A DNA stretch of 8,551 nt from an uncultured Collinsella sp. (lineage in GTDB: Bacteria > Actinomycetota > Coriobacteriia > Coriobacteriales > Coriobacteriaceae). The DNA lies in the NCBI GenBank assembly GCA_900554455.1, contig USHT01000036.1, positions 1 to 8,551 on the forward strand. The letters run 5' to 3'. A program made the translations under genes and the position numbers. The notes beneath the pieces are model-generated. The model had not been told where the DNA came from, did no database searches, and saw only the letters and a program-made list of their open reading frames with translations. Positions 1 through 6,973 of this stretch are shown here, piece after piece; the stretch's first letter is position 1, and each line of letters starts with the position of its first letter.

Positions 1-1
1 T

Positions 2-7
2 AGGAGG
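2..7 (+). promoter_or_regulatory. Shine-Dalgarno site of the first gene
   Basis: AGGAGG lies 4 nt before the ATG at 12. It is a full match to the anti-Shine-Dalgarno core and settles the start of the helix-turn-helix gene. The promoter must lie to the left of the window. Confidence 0.8.
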
Positions 8-11
8 AACC

Positions 12-734
12 ATGAATGTAGAAACTGCGCAGCGGCTCGCCGACCTTCGTCGCAGCAAGGGTTTTAGCCAAGAAGGGCTGGCACGAAAGCTGGGACTGTC
101 GCGCCAAGCAGTCAGTAAATGGGAGCGCGCGGAGAGCTCGCCCGATACCGAGAACCTGATCTCGCTCGCCAAGCTCTATGGTGTGAGCTTGGACGAGTTG
201 CTCAATCCGAGCGACGAGATTGAGGACGATATCGAGTTTGAGAACGAGGACCGCGCTCGCCAACGCGAGGCCGAGGCGGCAGAGCGCGCACGCACCCATG
301 AGGCGGCGGCACGTGCCACCGAGGCGGCAACACAGGCGAGTGACGCCGCCGCCAAGGCGGCGCAAGCGGCAAGGTGGAGTGCGCAGGCCGCCAATGCCGC
401 TACGGCGCAGGCGACGAGTGGCGGTGCGGTTGGCTCGACTCCGGTGAAGGGCCCGTTCCAGTCGTTCCCGTATTGGGCCGTGTGCTGGCTGCTGTTCTTT
501 TTGCTGATGTTCCTGTTTGGTGCCGACCCCTTTGCCGCACTGATCTTCTTTACGATTCCCATCTATCACTGGGTGGCGCGTGCGCTCGATGGCGATTGGG
601 CGCGCGGGGATATTCAGGTTGGTTCGGCGTCGGTGGCGGTCAAGGCCCAGGGGAAGGATACTTCTGCGGAATCTGATGCTGACGTGGCTACCGCGACTAC
701 CGCTGAGCCGATTGCCAAAGAGAGTGATGAATGA
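12..734 (+). CDS. Membrane-anchored XRE-family helix-turn-helix regulator
   Basis: A 240-residue predicted transcription regulator tied to the membrane. Residues 7-64 form a Cro/C1-type helix-turn-helix; the segment SQEGLARKLGLSRQAVSKWE (19-38) is the typical DNA-binding pair of helices, followed by the family's LAKLYGVSLDELL tail. Residues 68-95 are highly acidic and charged, and 85-135 are Ala-rich, probably a helical or coiled-coil linker. Two hydrophobic stretches at about 154-170 and 172-189 look like a membrane hairpin, followed by a polar tail. The strong ribosome site at 2-7 supports this start. The stop overlaps the next gene in an ATGA, so the two are almost certainly co-translated. 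Seen: the domains and coupling. Inferred: it senses membrane or envelope state together with the DUF4097 protein and may regulate its own operon. Target genes cannot be read from the window. Confidence 0.9.
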   Translation: MNVETAQRLADLRRSKGFSQEGLARKLGLSRQAVSKWERAESSPDTENLISLAKLYGVSLDELLNPSDEIEDDIEFENEDRARQREAEAAERARTHEAAARATEAATQASDAAAKAAQAARWSAQAANAATAQATSGGAVGSTPVKGPFQSFPYWAVCWLLFFLLMFLFGADPFAALIFFTIPIYHWVARALDGDWARGDIQVGSASVAVKAQGKDTSAESDADVATATTAEPIAKESDE

Positions 735-1630
735 TGAAGCTTTCGCATGAATCCAAGGTACGCTTGGGCGTTGGCATCGGAGCGTTTGTGCTCATCATCG
801 GGCTTGTCTTTGGCATTTCGCGGACTTTGATTCATTTTGATGGCCCGTGGGATCTCGACGATGTTGTATCCGGCTTCTCTGGTATGGACGATGCGGTTGA
901 CGAGGACGATCTTTTGGATGGCGGTAACTATTCCGCTCAGCCTCAGCAGCTTTCGAGCGAAACCTTTGATGCCGACGCGTTCACATCGCTTGACTTGGAC
1001 GTGACGTCGGGCACGGTCGAGGTCAAACACGTCTCCAGCGGGCCAGTGCGCGTAATTGAAAGCGGTCGCGTGGCAACGGGGACCGTTGCCTTCGATGCGG
1101 CAACCCAGAACCTGGCCGAAATCAAGGGCTCTACGCTCAAGATTCGCCAGTTCGATTGCGATGACGAGCGCGCCATTGACCGCACGGTTACCGTCGAACT
1201 GCCGCGCGAAGTTGCCGATAGCATGGTGGGCATTACAGCGAATGTAGGATCGGGTGACCTGACGGTCGCGGGCATTGCGTGTCATGACCTCAACCTGACT
1301 TTGGACTCTGGAGACGTTGAGTTTACGGGCACCGTGACCGATACCCTGAATGCCGAGGTCGGTTCGGGCGATGTGACGTTCGAGCTCTACCAGGCCCCCG
1401 CGAAGTCGATGGACGTGAGTGTGGGCTCGGGCGATGTGGAGATGACAGTTCCGAACTCGACGGGCTTTAAGGCGAGCCTCACCTTGGGCAGCGGCGACTT
1501 TGAGAGCGATTTCCTTCCGCTTGGCTACGACGGCGAGACCATTTTGAATCTTGAATTCGATAACGGCGATAAGTCTGCTACGTATCGTTTTGAGGTCGGT
1601 TCGGGCGACATGTCGTTTGATCCGGAGTGA
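731..1630 (+). CDS. Membrane-anchored DUF4097-family beta-repeat protein
   Basis: A 299-residue protein with one N-terminal hydrophobic segment (about 14-30) preceded by basic residues, so probably a signal anchor with the rest outside the cell. A very acidic linker (41-63, many Asp) follows. From about 88 to the end it is a beta-strand repeat region of the DUF4097 type: xSGD turns recur at 173, 192, 211, 232, 253 and 290, spaced 19-21 residues in the central part, with a DNGD variant at 277. Such repeats are expected to stack as a beta-helix or solenoid. The start could be the ATG at 731 or the one at 734; both overlap the upstream stop and give products differing by one Met. The family's molecular role is not established. 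Pairing with a membrane-bound helix-turn-helix protein suggests an envelope sensing or stress unit. No catalytic residues are recognisable. Confidence 0.85.
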   Translation: MMKLSHESKVRLGVGIGAFVLIIGLVFGISRTLIHFDGPWDLDDVVSGFSGMDDAVDEDDLLDGGNYSAQPQQLSSETFDADAFTSLDLDVTSGTVEVKHVSSGPVRVIESGRVATGTVAFDAATQNLAEIKGSTLKIRQFDCDDERAIDRTVTVELPREVADSMVGITANVGSGDLTVAGIACHDLNLTLDSGDVEFTGTVTDTLNAEVGSGDVTFELYQAPAKSMDVSVGSGDVEMTVPNSTGFKASLTLGSGDFESDFLPLGYDGETILNLEFDNGDKSATYRFEVGSGDMSFDPE

Positions 1631-1677
1631 CATGCGGTTTTTGGAGATCGGTACATATAGGCATGCTCTTTGATGGA

Positions 1678-1710
1678 GGCGCCGGAGCCGTGACGGGCTT
1701 CGGCGCCTTT
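1678..1710 (+). terminator. Rho-independent terminator after the DUF4097 gene
   Basis: GGCGCCGGAGCC (1678-1689) pairs with GGCTTCGGCGCC (1696-1707) as a 12-bp stem with one G-U pair and a 6-nt loop, followed by TTTGCCTTT. The GC-rich stem plus T-rich tail is a good intrinsic terminator for the two-gene operon upstream. The rest of the 97-bp gap (1631-1677) shows nothing further that I can support. Confidence 0.8.
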
Positions 1711-1715
1711 GCCTT

Positions 1716-1721
1716 TACAAT
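1716..1721 (+). promoter_or_regulatory. Probable -10 box for a leaderless elp3 transcript
   Basis: TACAAT matches the sigma-70 type -10 consensus TATAAT at five of six positions. It ends 6 nt before the ATG at 1728, the usual distance to a transcription start, so transcription would begin at or next to the start codon. No purine-rich ribosome site lies at a workable distance; only GGGGG sits 1 nt before the ATG. A -35 match is poor: GTGACG at 1690-1695 lies in the terminator loop with a long 20-nt spacer. Confidence 0.5.
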
Positions 1722-1727
1722 GGGGGC

Positions 1728-3632
1728 ATGGAACAGATTATCTTGAACATACTCGAGGCTCTGCGTCGCGGCGAGACCGTGGACGACAAAGCGCTCGTCA
1801 AACTGATACATGCCGAGGCGCGTTGTGAGGGTGCCGACAAACGCGATTTGGCCAAGCGCCGTCTGCTGCCGTTTTACCAGCGGGTAAAACGTGAGGAGCC
1901 GGCTCGTTGGGCTGGGTGGAATGTCGATGCCGAGCTGGAACGTCGACTGCTGCAGGTGCTACGCATGAAGCCTCGTCGCACGGCTTCGGGCGTGGCGACC
2001 ATTACCGTCATCACCAAGCCCTGGCCATGCTCGGGCGATTGCCTATTTTGCCCCAACGATCCGCGCATGCCCAAAAGCTATCTGCACGCCGAGCCGGCGT
2101 GCGCCCGTGCGGAGCAAAATTGCTTTGACCCGTATCTGCAGGTAAGCGCTCGTCTGACCGCGCTTTCGCAGATGGGGCATGCGACCGATAAGATTGAGCT
2201 CATTGTGCTCGGCGGTACCTGGAGCGACTATCCGCAAGGGTATCAGACGTGGTTTATGTCGGAGCTCTTCCGCGCGCTCAATGACGATGCCGTGGCTGGT
2301 GTGGCGGCTAACCCCATGTTGGCGCGTCCGGGCATCAGTCGTGCCGAGGCGGGGCGTCTGCTCGATGACGCTCCCGCCGATGCCCTGCCGCCTGTGGTAG
2401 CAGAGCGCCGTGAGCGCTATCGGGCCGCCGGCATTGCGACAGACGAGGTCGAGCTTGCTGCCGGCGTTGCCGACGAGCAGGGGCGTGTGGATGCTGCCGT
2501 GGGCGGCTACAACCGCGCGGTGCGTCGTCTGTACGGCCCTGGTACGCCGTGGGGCGAGGTTGCCAAGTGGCAGACGGCAACGATGGAGGAACTTGAGCGT
2601 CAGCAGCGCATCAACGAGACGGCGAAGCATCGCGTGGTGGGGCTCGTTATCGAGACGCGCCCCGATGCCGTAACGCCGAAGGCCCTCACGCTTATCCGCC
2701 GCCTGGGTTGCACCAAGATTCAGATGGGCATCCAGAGCCTCAACCAGCACCTGCTCGATATCAACGAGCGTCGTATTTCGGTGGCGCAGATCGAGCGGGC
2801 GTTTTCGCTTGCGCGCCTGTTTGGCTTTAAGATCCACGCGCATTTTATGCTTAACTTGCTGGGCGCCACGCCCGAGGGGGACAAGCGCGACTACGAACGC
2901 TTTATGACCGAAGGGGCCTTTATGCCCGACGAGGTCAAGGTTTACCCGTGTGCGCTCATCGAGGGCTCGCGTCTGGTGGGCTGCTACGAGCGCGGCGAGT
3001 GGCGTCCCTATACCGAGGAAGAGCTGCTCGATGTGCTGGCCGACGACATCGTGGTGACGCCGGCGTTCTGCCGCATCAGCCGCATGATCCGCGACTTTAG
3101 TTCCGACGACATCATGGTGGGCAACAAGAAACCCAACCTGCGTCAGCTCGTTGAGAACCGCTTGGCCGCTCGGGGTGACGGTGCGACGGTGCGCGAGATT
3201 CGCTATCGCGAGATCAGTACCGCGGGTGCCGACCTGGATGAACTGTCTCTTGATGAGGTCGCTTACGAGACGCCGGTGACGCGTGAACGCTTTTTGCAGT
3301 GGGTGACGCCCGAAGGCAAGATCGCCGGCTTTTTGCGTCTGTCGCTGCCCGTTCGCGCTTTTGTTGCCGCACATGCGGACGAGTTGCCGACGATGCCGGA
3401 CGAGGCGATGATTCGCGAGGTACACGTGTATGGCATGGCGGCGCGCGTGGGGTATCAAGGCCAGGCGGCCCAGCACCATGGGTTGGGGCGTCTGCTCGTA
3501 GAGCGTGCGTGCGAGATTGCCCGGGATGCGGGTTATACGCGCATCAACGTGATCAGCGCGATTGGTACGCGCGAGTACTATCGCCATCTTGGATTTTATG
3601 ACTATGGCCTTTATCTGCAAAAGGAGCTCTAG
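1728..3632 (+). CDS. elp3: Elp3-family radical SAM / GNAT tRNA-modifying enzyme
   Basis: A 634-residue homologue of Elp3, the catalytic subunit of Elongator, which makes carboxymethyl-type modifications on tRNA wobble uridine 34 using SAM and acetyl-CoA. The radical SAM cluster is C101-x3-C105-x2-C108 in PWPCSGDCLFCPNDPRMPKS. Other Elp3 hallmarks are LGGTWSDYP (161-169), the NETAKHR...IETRPDAVTP stretch (296-317), GIQSLN (334-339), HAHFMLNLLG (370-379) and MPDEVKVYPC (399-408). The C-terminal GNAT domain (about 490-634) has the acetyl-CoA loop QHHGLGRLL (582-590) and ends with YYRHLGFYDYGLYLQKEL. Residues about 185-295 form an expansion between the LGGTWSDYP and NETAKHR regions that eukaryotic Elp3 lacks; I recall similar ones in bacterial relatives. 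Both catalytic modules look intact. It probably acts alone, as no other Elongator subunit is present. The bacterial tRNA target is uncertain. The next gene is in the same transcript. Confidence 0.95.
   Translation: MEQIILNILEALRRGETVDDKALVKLIHAEARCEGADKRDLAKRRLLPFYQRVKREEPARWAGWNVDAELERRLLQVLRMKPRRTASGVATITVITKPWPCSGDCLFCPNDPRMPKSYLHAEPACARAEQNCFDPYLQVSARLTALSQMGHATDKIELIVLGGTWSDYPQGYQTWFMSELFRALNDDAVAGVAANPMLARPGISRAEAGRLLDDAPADALPPVVAERRERYRAAGIATDEVELAAGVADEQGRVDAAVGGYNRAVRRLYGPGTPWGEVAKWQTATMEELERQQRINETAKHRVVGLVIETRPDAVTPKALTLIRRLGCTKIQMGIQSLNQHLLDINERRISVAQIERAFSLARLFGFKIHAHFMLNLLGATPEGDKRDYERFMTEGAFMPDEVKVYPCALIEGSRLVGCYERGEWRPYTEEELLDVLADDIVVTPAFCRISRMIRDFSSDDIMVGNKKPNLRQLVENRLAARGDGATVREIRYREISTAGADLDELSLDEVAYETPVTRERFLQWVTPEGKIAGFLRLSLPVRAFVAAHADELPTMPDEAMIREVHVYGMAARVGYQGQAAQHHGLGRLLVERACEIARDAGYTRINVISAIGTREYYRHLGFYDYGLYLQKEL
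3621..3626 (+). promoter_or_regulatory. Shine-Dalgarno site inside the elp3 3' end
   Basis: AAGGAG within the last codons of elp3 lies 6 nt before the ATG at 3633, which itself directly follows the elp3 stop codon. This fixes the start of the downstream gene and indicates co-transcription with elp3. Confidence 0.75.
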
Positions 3633-4511
3633 ATGAACAAGCCGAGTGTTTCTGCTGGCGTCGTTGCCGGCGTTGCCCTGGGAGCCGCGGCGCTTGGTGC
3701 GGCCGCCGTCGCTGTTCGTGCTGCCTGTCTGCAGGTTGCGCGAACCCGCAATGGGTTGGCGCGTGTGAAACGCGTGCACGATGGGGACGGCGATGAGATT
3801 CGCGTGTTGGTGCAAGGCGGCGTCTACCAAAGCGCAAGCTACGTTGGTGAGCGTTGGGCGGAGCCCGTCTTTGCGTACTATCGTGCGTTTGACGACGTGT
3901 TTGAGTCCGAGGATGCGATGCACGATGCTTATGGTCACGGCATCAACCGCATGCTTGTGCTGGGTGGCGGCGGGTTTGCCTATTCCAAGTTCGCGCTGAT
4001 GTCGCACGAGGGCTTGCGCATGGACGTCATCGAGTATGACGGAGAGATTACGCGCCTGGCGCGCCGCTGGTTCTACCTAGACGAGCTGGAGCGCGCGGCG
4101 GGCGATCGCCTGCGGGTGATAACCGCTGAGGCTCGCTCGTATTTGGGTGTGACGAGCGTGGGCCATCGTCGCTACGACGTGGTCGTGAGCGATTGCTTTG
4201 GCGGTGCCGAGCCCGTACGCGAGCTGGCGACGGTTGAGGCGTTGCGTTTGGTGCGAGGCAGCCTGAACCCCGGGGGTATCTACGTTGCCAATATCGTGAG
4301 CGCAAACGAGGGGAGCGACGTAACGTTCCTGCGCGATTGCGCCGCCACGGCGCTCGAGGTGTTCGCCCACGCCTGGGTGGTCCCATGTGGCGATGCAGAG
4401 TTCGGCGGCGAGGAGAACTACCTGCTCATCGCCAGCGACGGCAACTACGCCTTTGCCGAAGCCGTGCCCTTCGACACCGACTTCCTCGGCACCGTTCTTC
4501 ACGACAAATAG
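3633..4511 (+). CDS. Spermidine-synthase-fold protein with N-terminal membrane anchor
   Basis: A 292-residue protein. Residues 8-31 are hydrophobic and Ala/Val-rich, a likely uncleaved membrane anchor. From about 55 the protein resembles the Rossmann part of spermidine synthases: nucleotide-binding loop MLVLGGGGFAYS (107-118), acidic end of the second strand DVIEYD (131-136), then YDVVVSDCFGG (181-191) and TVEALRLVRGSLNPGGIYVANI (200-221). In true aminopropyltransferases the loop reads GGGDGG and the later motif DxxD; here the Asp of the loop is Gly114 and the second Asp of the DxxD is Gly190, while Asp187 is kept. The N-terminal beta domain of the enzymes is also absent. It is therefore a spermidine-synthase-like methyltransferase-fold protein and not convincingly a spermidine synthase; its substrate is unknown. 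It follows elp3 with no gap, and the pairing may or may not be functional. Confidence 0.8.
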   Translation: MNKPSVSAGVVAGVALGAAALGAAAVAVRAACLQVARTRNGLARVKRVHDGDGDEIRVLVQGGVYQSASYVGERWAEPVFAYYRAFDDVFESEDAMHDAYGHGINRMLVLGGGGFAYSKFALMSHEGLRMDVIEYDGEITRLARRWFYLDELERAAGDRLRVITAEARSYLGVTSVGHRRYDVVVSDCFGGAEPVRELATVEALRLVRGSLNPGGIYVANIVSANEGSDVTFLRDCAATALEVFAHAWVVPCGDAEFGGEENYLLIASDGNYAFAEAVPFDTDFLGTVLHDK

Positions 4512-4524
4512 GTCTCCCCGTCCC

Positions 4525-4539
4525 AAAAAGACTGGTCTT
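4525..4539 (-). terminator. Weak terminator-like hairpin at the helicase 3' end
   Basis: Read on the minus strand, AAGACCAGTCTT overlaps the helicase stop codon and runs straight into TTTTT. The stem is only 4-5 bp with a very small loop, so it is at best a weak intrinsic terminator in the 26-bp gap between convergent genes. No clear terminator for the plus-strand elp3 operon is seen before the helicase stop. Confidence 0.25.
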
Positions 4540-6892
4540 AGGCGTGGTCGCGCCAGCCGAGAACGCGCTGCTTCATGTCTTCGATGTCGAGCACGCCTTC
4601 GGCAAAGCCTTTGCGCACGAGCTCTTCTGGAACGAATTCGTCGTACCGATCAAAGTAAGGCACCTCGCCGGGATAGACGAGGTCGATGGGATCGAAGTCC
4701 TTCTCGGCCTCGGCGGCGAACACCTCAAAGAACGTCTCCTCGTCGGCCTTCATCCTAAACTGCATAAAGTACGGGCGTGACGGGTCGAGTCCGCGAAGGC
4801 CCAACTCAGCGGCGCATTTAATCTTGAGCATGCGCTCGAGTGCCAAAAAGGCGTAGCTGCCCAGCCAGGGGAAGAGCACCCAGGTGTCGCCACCCAGGTT
4901 GATGAGCGGCTTAGTTCCCGCGCCCGAAATCTCGGCCGTATGGCGAGCCTGCGCCAGACGGGCCCGCGCGTTACCCATCAGGTACGGATACGCCGCGTGC
5001 TCGTTGAGCGCCTTGCGCATACGCTCGAGTACGTGTGTATTGATGTCGCCGGGGCAGTCGCCAAAGTAGGCCGGCACCCGGCCCTTGACCTGCGTGGCAA
5101 AGACAGTGTGGCGCTTCCAGTCCACTTCCTCGACAATCCAGCAATGGCCGGCGATGGCGATGCGCTCGCCAGGCGGTGGCGGGTTGACGATCGTACCCAG
5201 CTCGGCCGATTCGCTGCGGACGGTAAACTCCTCATTCTCCTGGAACACGGCGTAGAACTTAAAGTTGTTGATGATGCGCTCGCCCGCGAGGCCAACGATG
5301 AGCCCGCCGCCCTCGGTGACCTGGATATGGTCGATCTTAATGAGGTGACGTAGCAGCACACGGTAATCGTCTGCCGAGATACGGTGGAAATAGCTGAGCG
5401 TGAGCACGCGCTGGGCAAGTTCGGCCGGCGTGAGCTCGCCGGTGCTGGCGAGCGTCGACATGGTCTGGTGGTAGAGCAAGCTGTAGGGGAGCCGATCGAG
5501 CTCGGGCGGCTCGACCCACTTTTCCTCGCGATAGAGTTGTACGAGCGCGATACCCTGCAGGAGCTTCCACGGAATGGTCTCGGGTATCATCGTGCGCGGC
5601 TCGGGTTCTTCCTCGCGCATGACAAACCACATCTCGGGCGGAAGATCGCGGCGGCCCGTGCGCCCCATGCGCTGCAAAAAGGAACTGACGGTAAACGGCG
5701 CGTCAATCTGGAACGCGCGCTCCAGGCGACCGATATCAATGCCGAGCTCCAGCGTTGAGGTGGTGACGGTTGTCTGTGCCTGCTCCTCGTCGCGCATGAG
5801 CTCCTCGGCGGTCTCGCGTAGCGATGCCGAGAGATTGCCATGATGGATCAGGAAGCGATCGGGTTCGTGCCGGTTCTCGCAGTAGCTGCGCAACATGGAG
5901 CACACGGCCTCGGCCTCCTCGCGCGAGTTGGCAAAGACCAGGCACTTGCGGCCGCGGGTATGTTCAAAGATATAGCCCATGCCGGGGTCGGCGTTGTCGG
6001 GTGCGGTATCGGTGGGGTTGAGCAGCGCCTGCTCGGTCGCTCGCGGGATGTCGACTTCTCCCTCGGGGGCCGAGGAAGTGCGACGGTCTTTGGGAGCGGC
6101 CTTGCCCCGTGCCCGCTCACGACGTTGACGGCGCTCCTCTTGTGTGAGCTGTCCGCTGTGACTCATGTCTTGGGCACCGGCGGGCAGTGCCGCGGGTGCC
6201 ACTGCCTCAATGCGCTCGCATGCGAGCACCTCGGCTTCCTGCGGACCTGTGCTCATAAATCCTCGTTGCTGTGCCTGGGGACCCGAGTTGTAGAAGTGCT
6301 CCATGGAGATACGCCACACGCGGCGCGGTTCCTCAAAACGGGGGATAGCGCCCGCCATGCGCGAAAGGCGCTCGATAAGGCAGAGTGTCTGACCGCCGCG
6401 GTCGCCGCGCATGAGCGAGTGGACCTCGTCGATGACCACATAGCGCAGATCGCAAAACATGCGCGGGATTGCCATATGCTTGTGGATCAGAAGCGCCTCG
6501 AGTGATTCGGGCGTAATCTGCAAGATGCCGCTTGGCTTTTTGATGAGCTTGGCCTTGTGCGATTGCGAGACATCGCCGTGCCAGTGCCATACAGGAATAT
6601 CGGCCTCTTCGCACAGGTCGTTGAGGCGGACGAATTGGTCATTGATGAGCGCCTTGAGGGGGCCAATGTAGAGGGCGCCCACGCTTGCGGGCGGGTTCTC
6701 CCAAAACTCGGTCAGGATGGGAAAAAAGGCTGCCTCGGTTTTGCCGGAAGCCGTGGATGCCGTCAGGAGCACATTGTCCTGCGTGTTAAAGATGGCATCT
6801 GCCGCCGCAACCTGGATAGAGCGCAAGCTCTCCCAATCGTGGGAGTAGATGAAGTCTTGGATAAACGGGGCGTAGCGGTCAAAGGCGTTCAC
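4538..6892 (-). CDS. Lhr-like SF2 DEVH-box helicase (BrxHI-type operon partner)
   Basis: A predicted ATP-dependent DNA or RNA helicase of 784 residues from GTG 6892. Motifs in order: Q-like LRSIQ (23-27), Walker A TASTASGKT (44-52), GPLKALINDQ (77-86), TPESLEALL (127-135), DEVH box VVIDEVHSL (152-160), motif IV KCLVFANSREEAE (316-328), motif V TTSTLELGIDIG (377-388) and motif VI QRMGRTGRR (407-415). After the motor come a winged-helix-like part and a beta-rich part (GERIAIAGHCWIVEEVDW, 575-592) typical of the Lhr group. Motif III (SAT) is not found where expected: the sequence reads RRVWRISMEHFYN (190-202). A long Gln/Arg/Glu-rich linker covers about 203-300. An open frame continues upstream to 7141, but the extension is Arg-rich and overlaps the previous gene, and AGGAGG 4 nt before the GTG supports the chosen start. 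It is the last gene of the minus-strand operon. Role inferred: nucleic-acid remodelling in a defence or DNA-processing module. Confidence 0.9.
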   Translation of the reverse strand: MNAFDRYAPFIQDFIYSHDWESLRSIQVAAADAIFNTQDNVLLTASTASGKTEAAFFPILTEFWENPPASVGALYIGPLKALINDQFVRLNDLCEEADIPVWHWHGDVSQSHKAKLIKKPSGILQITPESLEALLIHKHMAIPRMFCDLRYVVIDEVHSLMRGDRGGQTLCLIERLSRMAGAIPRFEEPRRVWRISMEHFYNSGPQAQQRGFMSTGPQEAEVLACERIEAVAPAALPAGAQDMSHSGQLTQEERRQRRERARGKAAPKDRRTSSAPEGEVDIPRATEQALLNPTDTAPDNADPGMGYIFEHTRGRKCLVFANSREEAEAVCSMLRSYCENRHEPDRFLIHHGNLSASLRETAEELMRDEEQAQTTVTTSTLELGIDIGRLERAFQIDAPFTVSSFLQRMGRTGRRDLPPEMWFVMREEEPEPRTMIPETIPWKLLQGIALVQLYREEKWVEPPELDRLPYSLLYHQTMSTLASTGELTPAELAQRVLTLSYFHRISADDYRVLLRHLIKIDHIQVTEGGGLIVGLAGERIINNFKFYAVFQENEEFTVRSESAELGTIVNPPPPGERIAIAGHCWIVEEVDWKRHTVFATQVKGRVPAYFGDCPGDINTHVLERMRKALNEHAAYPYLMGNARARLAQARHTAEISGAGTKPLINLGGDTWVLFPWLGSYAFLALERMLKIKCAAELGLRGLDPSRPYFMQFRMKADEETFFEVFAAEAEKDFDPIDLVYPGEVPYFDRYDEFVPEELVRKGFAEGVLDIEDMKQRVLGWRDHA

Positions 6893-6896
6893 GGGG

Positions 6897-6902
6897 CCTC
6901 CT
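6897..6902 (-). promoter_or_regulatory. Shine-Dalgarno site that decides the helicase GTG start
   Basis: On the minus strand AGGAGG lies 4 nt before GTG 6892-6890. No in-frame ATG occurs near the start of the helicase homology, the next Met being residue 140, so this site picks out the GTG. Confidence 0.75.
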
Positions 6903-6973
6903 CTCAAAAACGAATCTCTCAACGCGGCTGGCAACGGCTTGCTGCATGACTGCTTCAACGTTCGACCAGATAA

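Noticed and set aside
614..1633. A 339-codon open frame antisense to the DUF4097 gene
   Set aside because: The sense strand has clear repeats, a membrane anchor and start coupling; the antisense product shows no domain and overlaps two genes.
2043..4007. A 654-codon open frame antisense to elp3 and the next gene
   Set aside because: It mirrors the codon pattern of the GC-rich sense genes, has no recognisable domain and runs across two well-identified genes. It is a codon-bias shadow.
4512..4537. Terminator for the elp3 operon on the plus strand
   Set aside because: The 26-bp gap has no stem followed by a T-tract on the plus strand. Only a weak minus-strand hairpin is present.
6891..6965. 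Short minus-strand leader peptide starting at an ATG before the helicase
   Set aside because: A 22-codon frame overlaps the helicase GTG, but it has no ribosome site that I can identify and no regulatory codon run.
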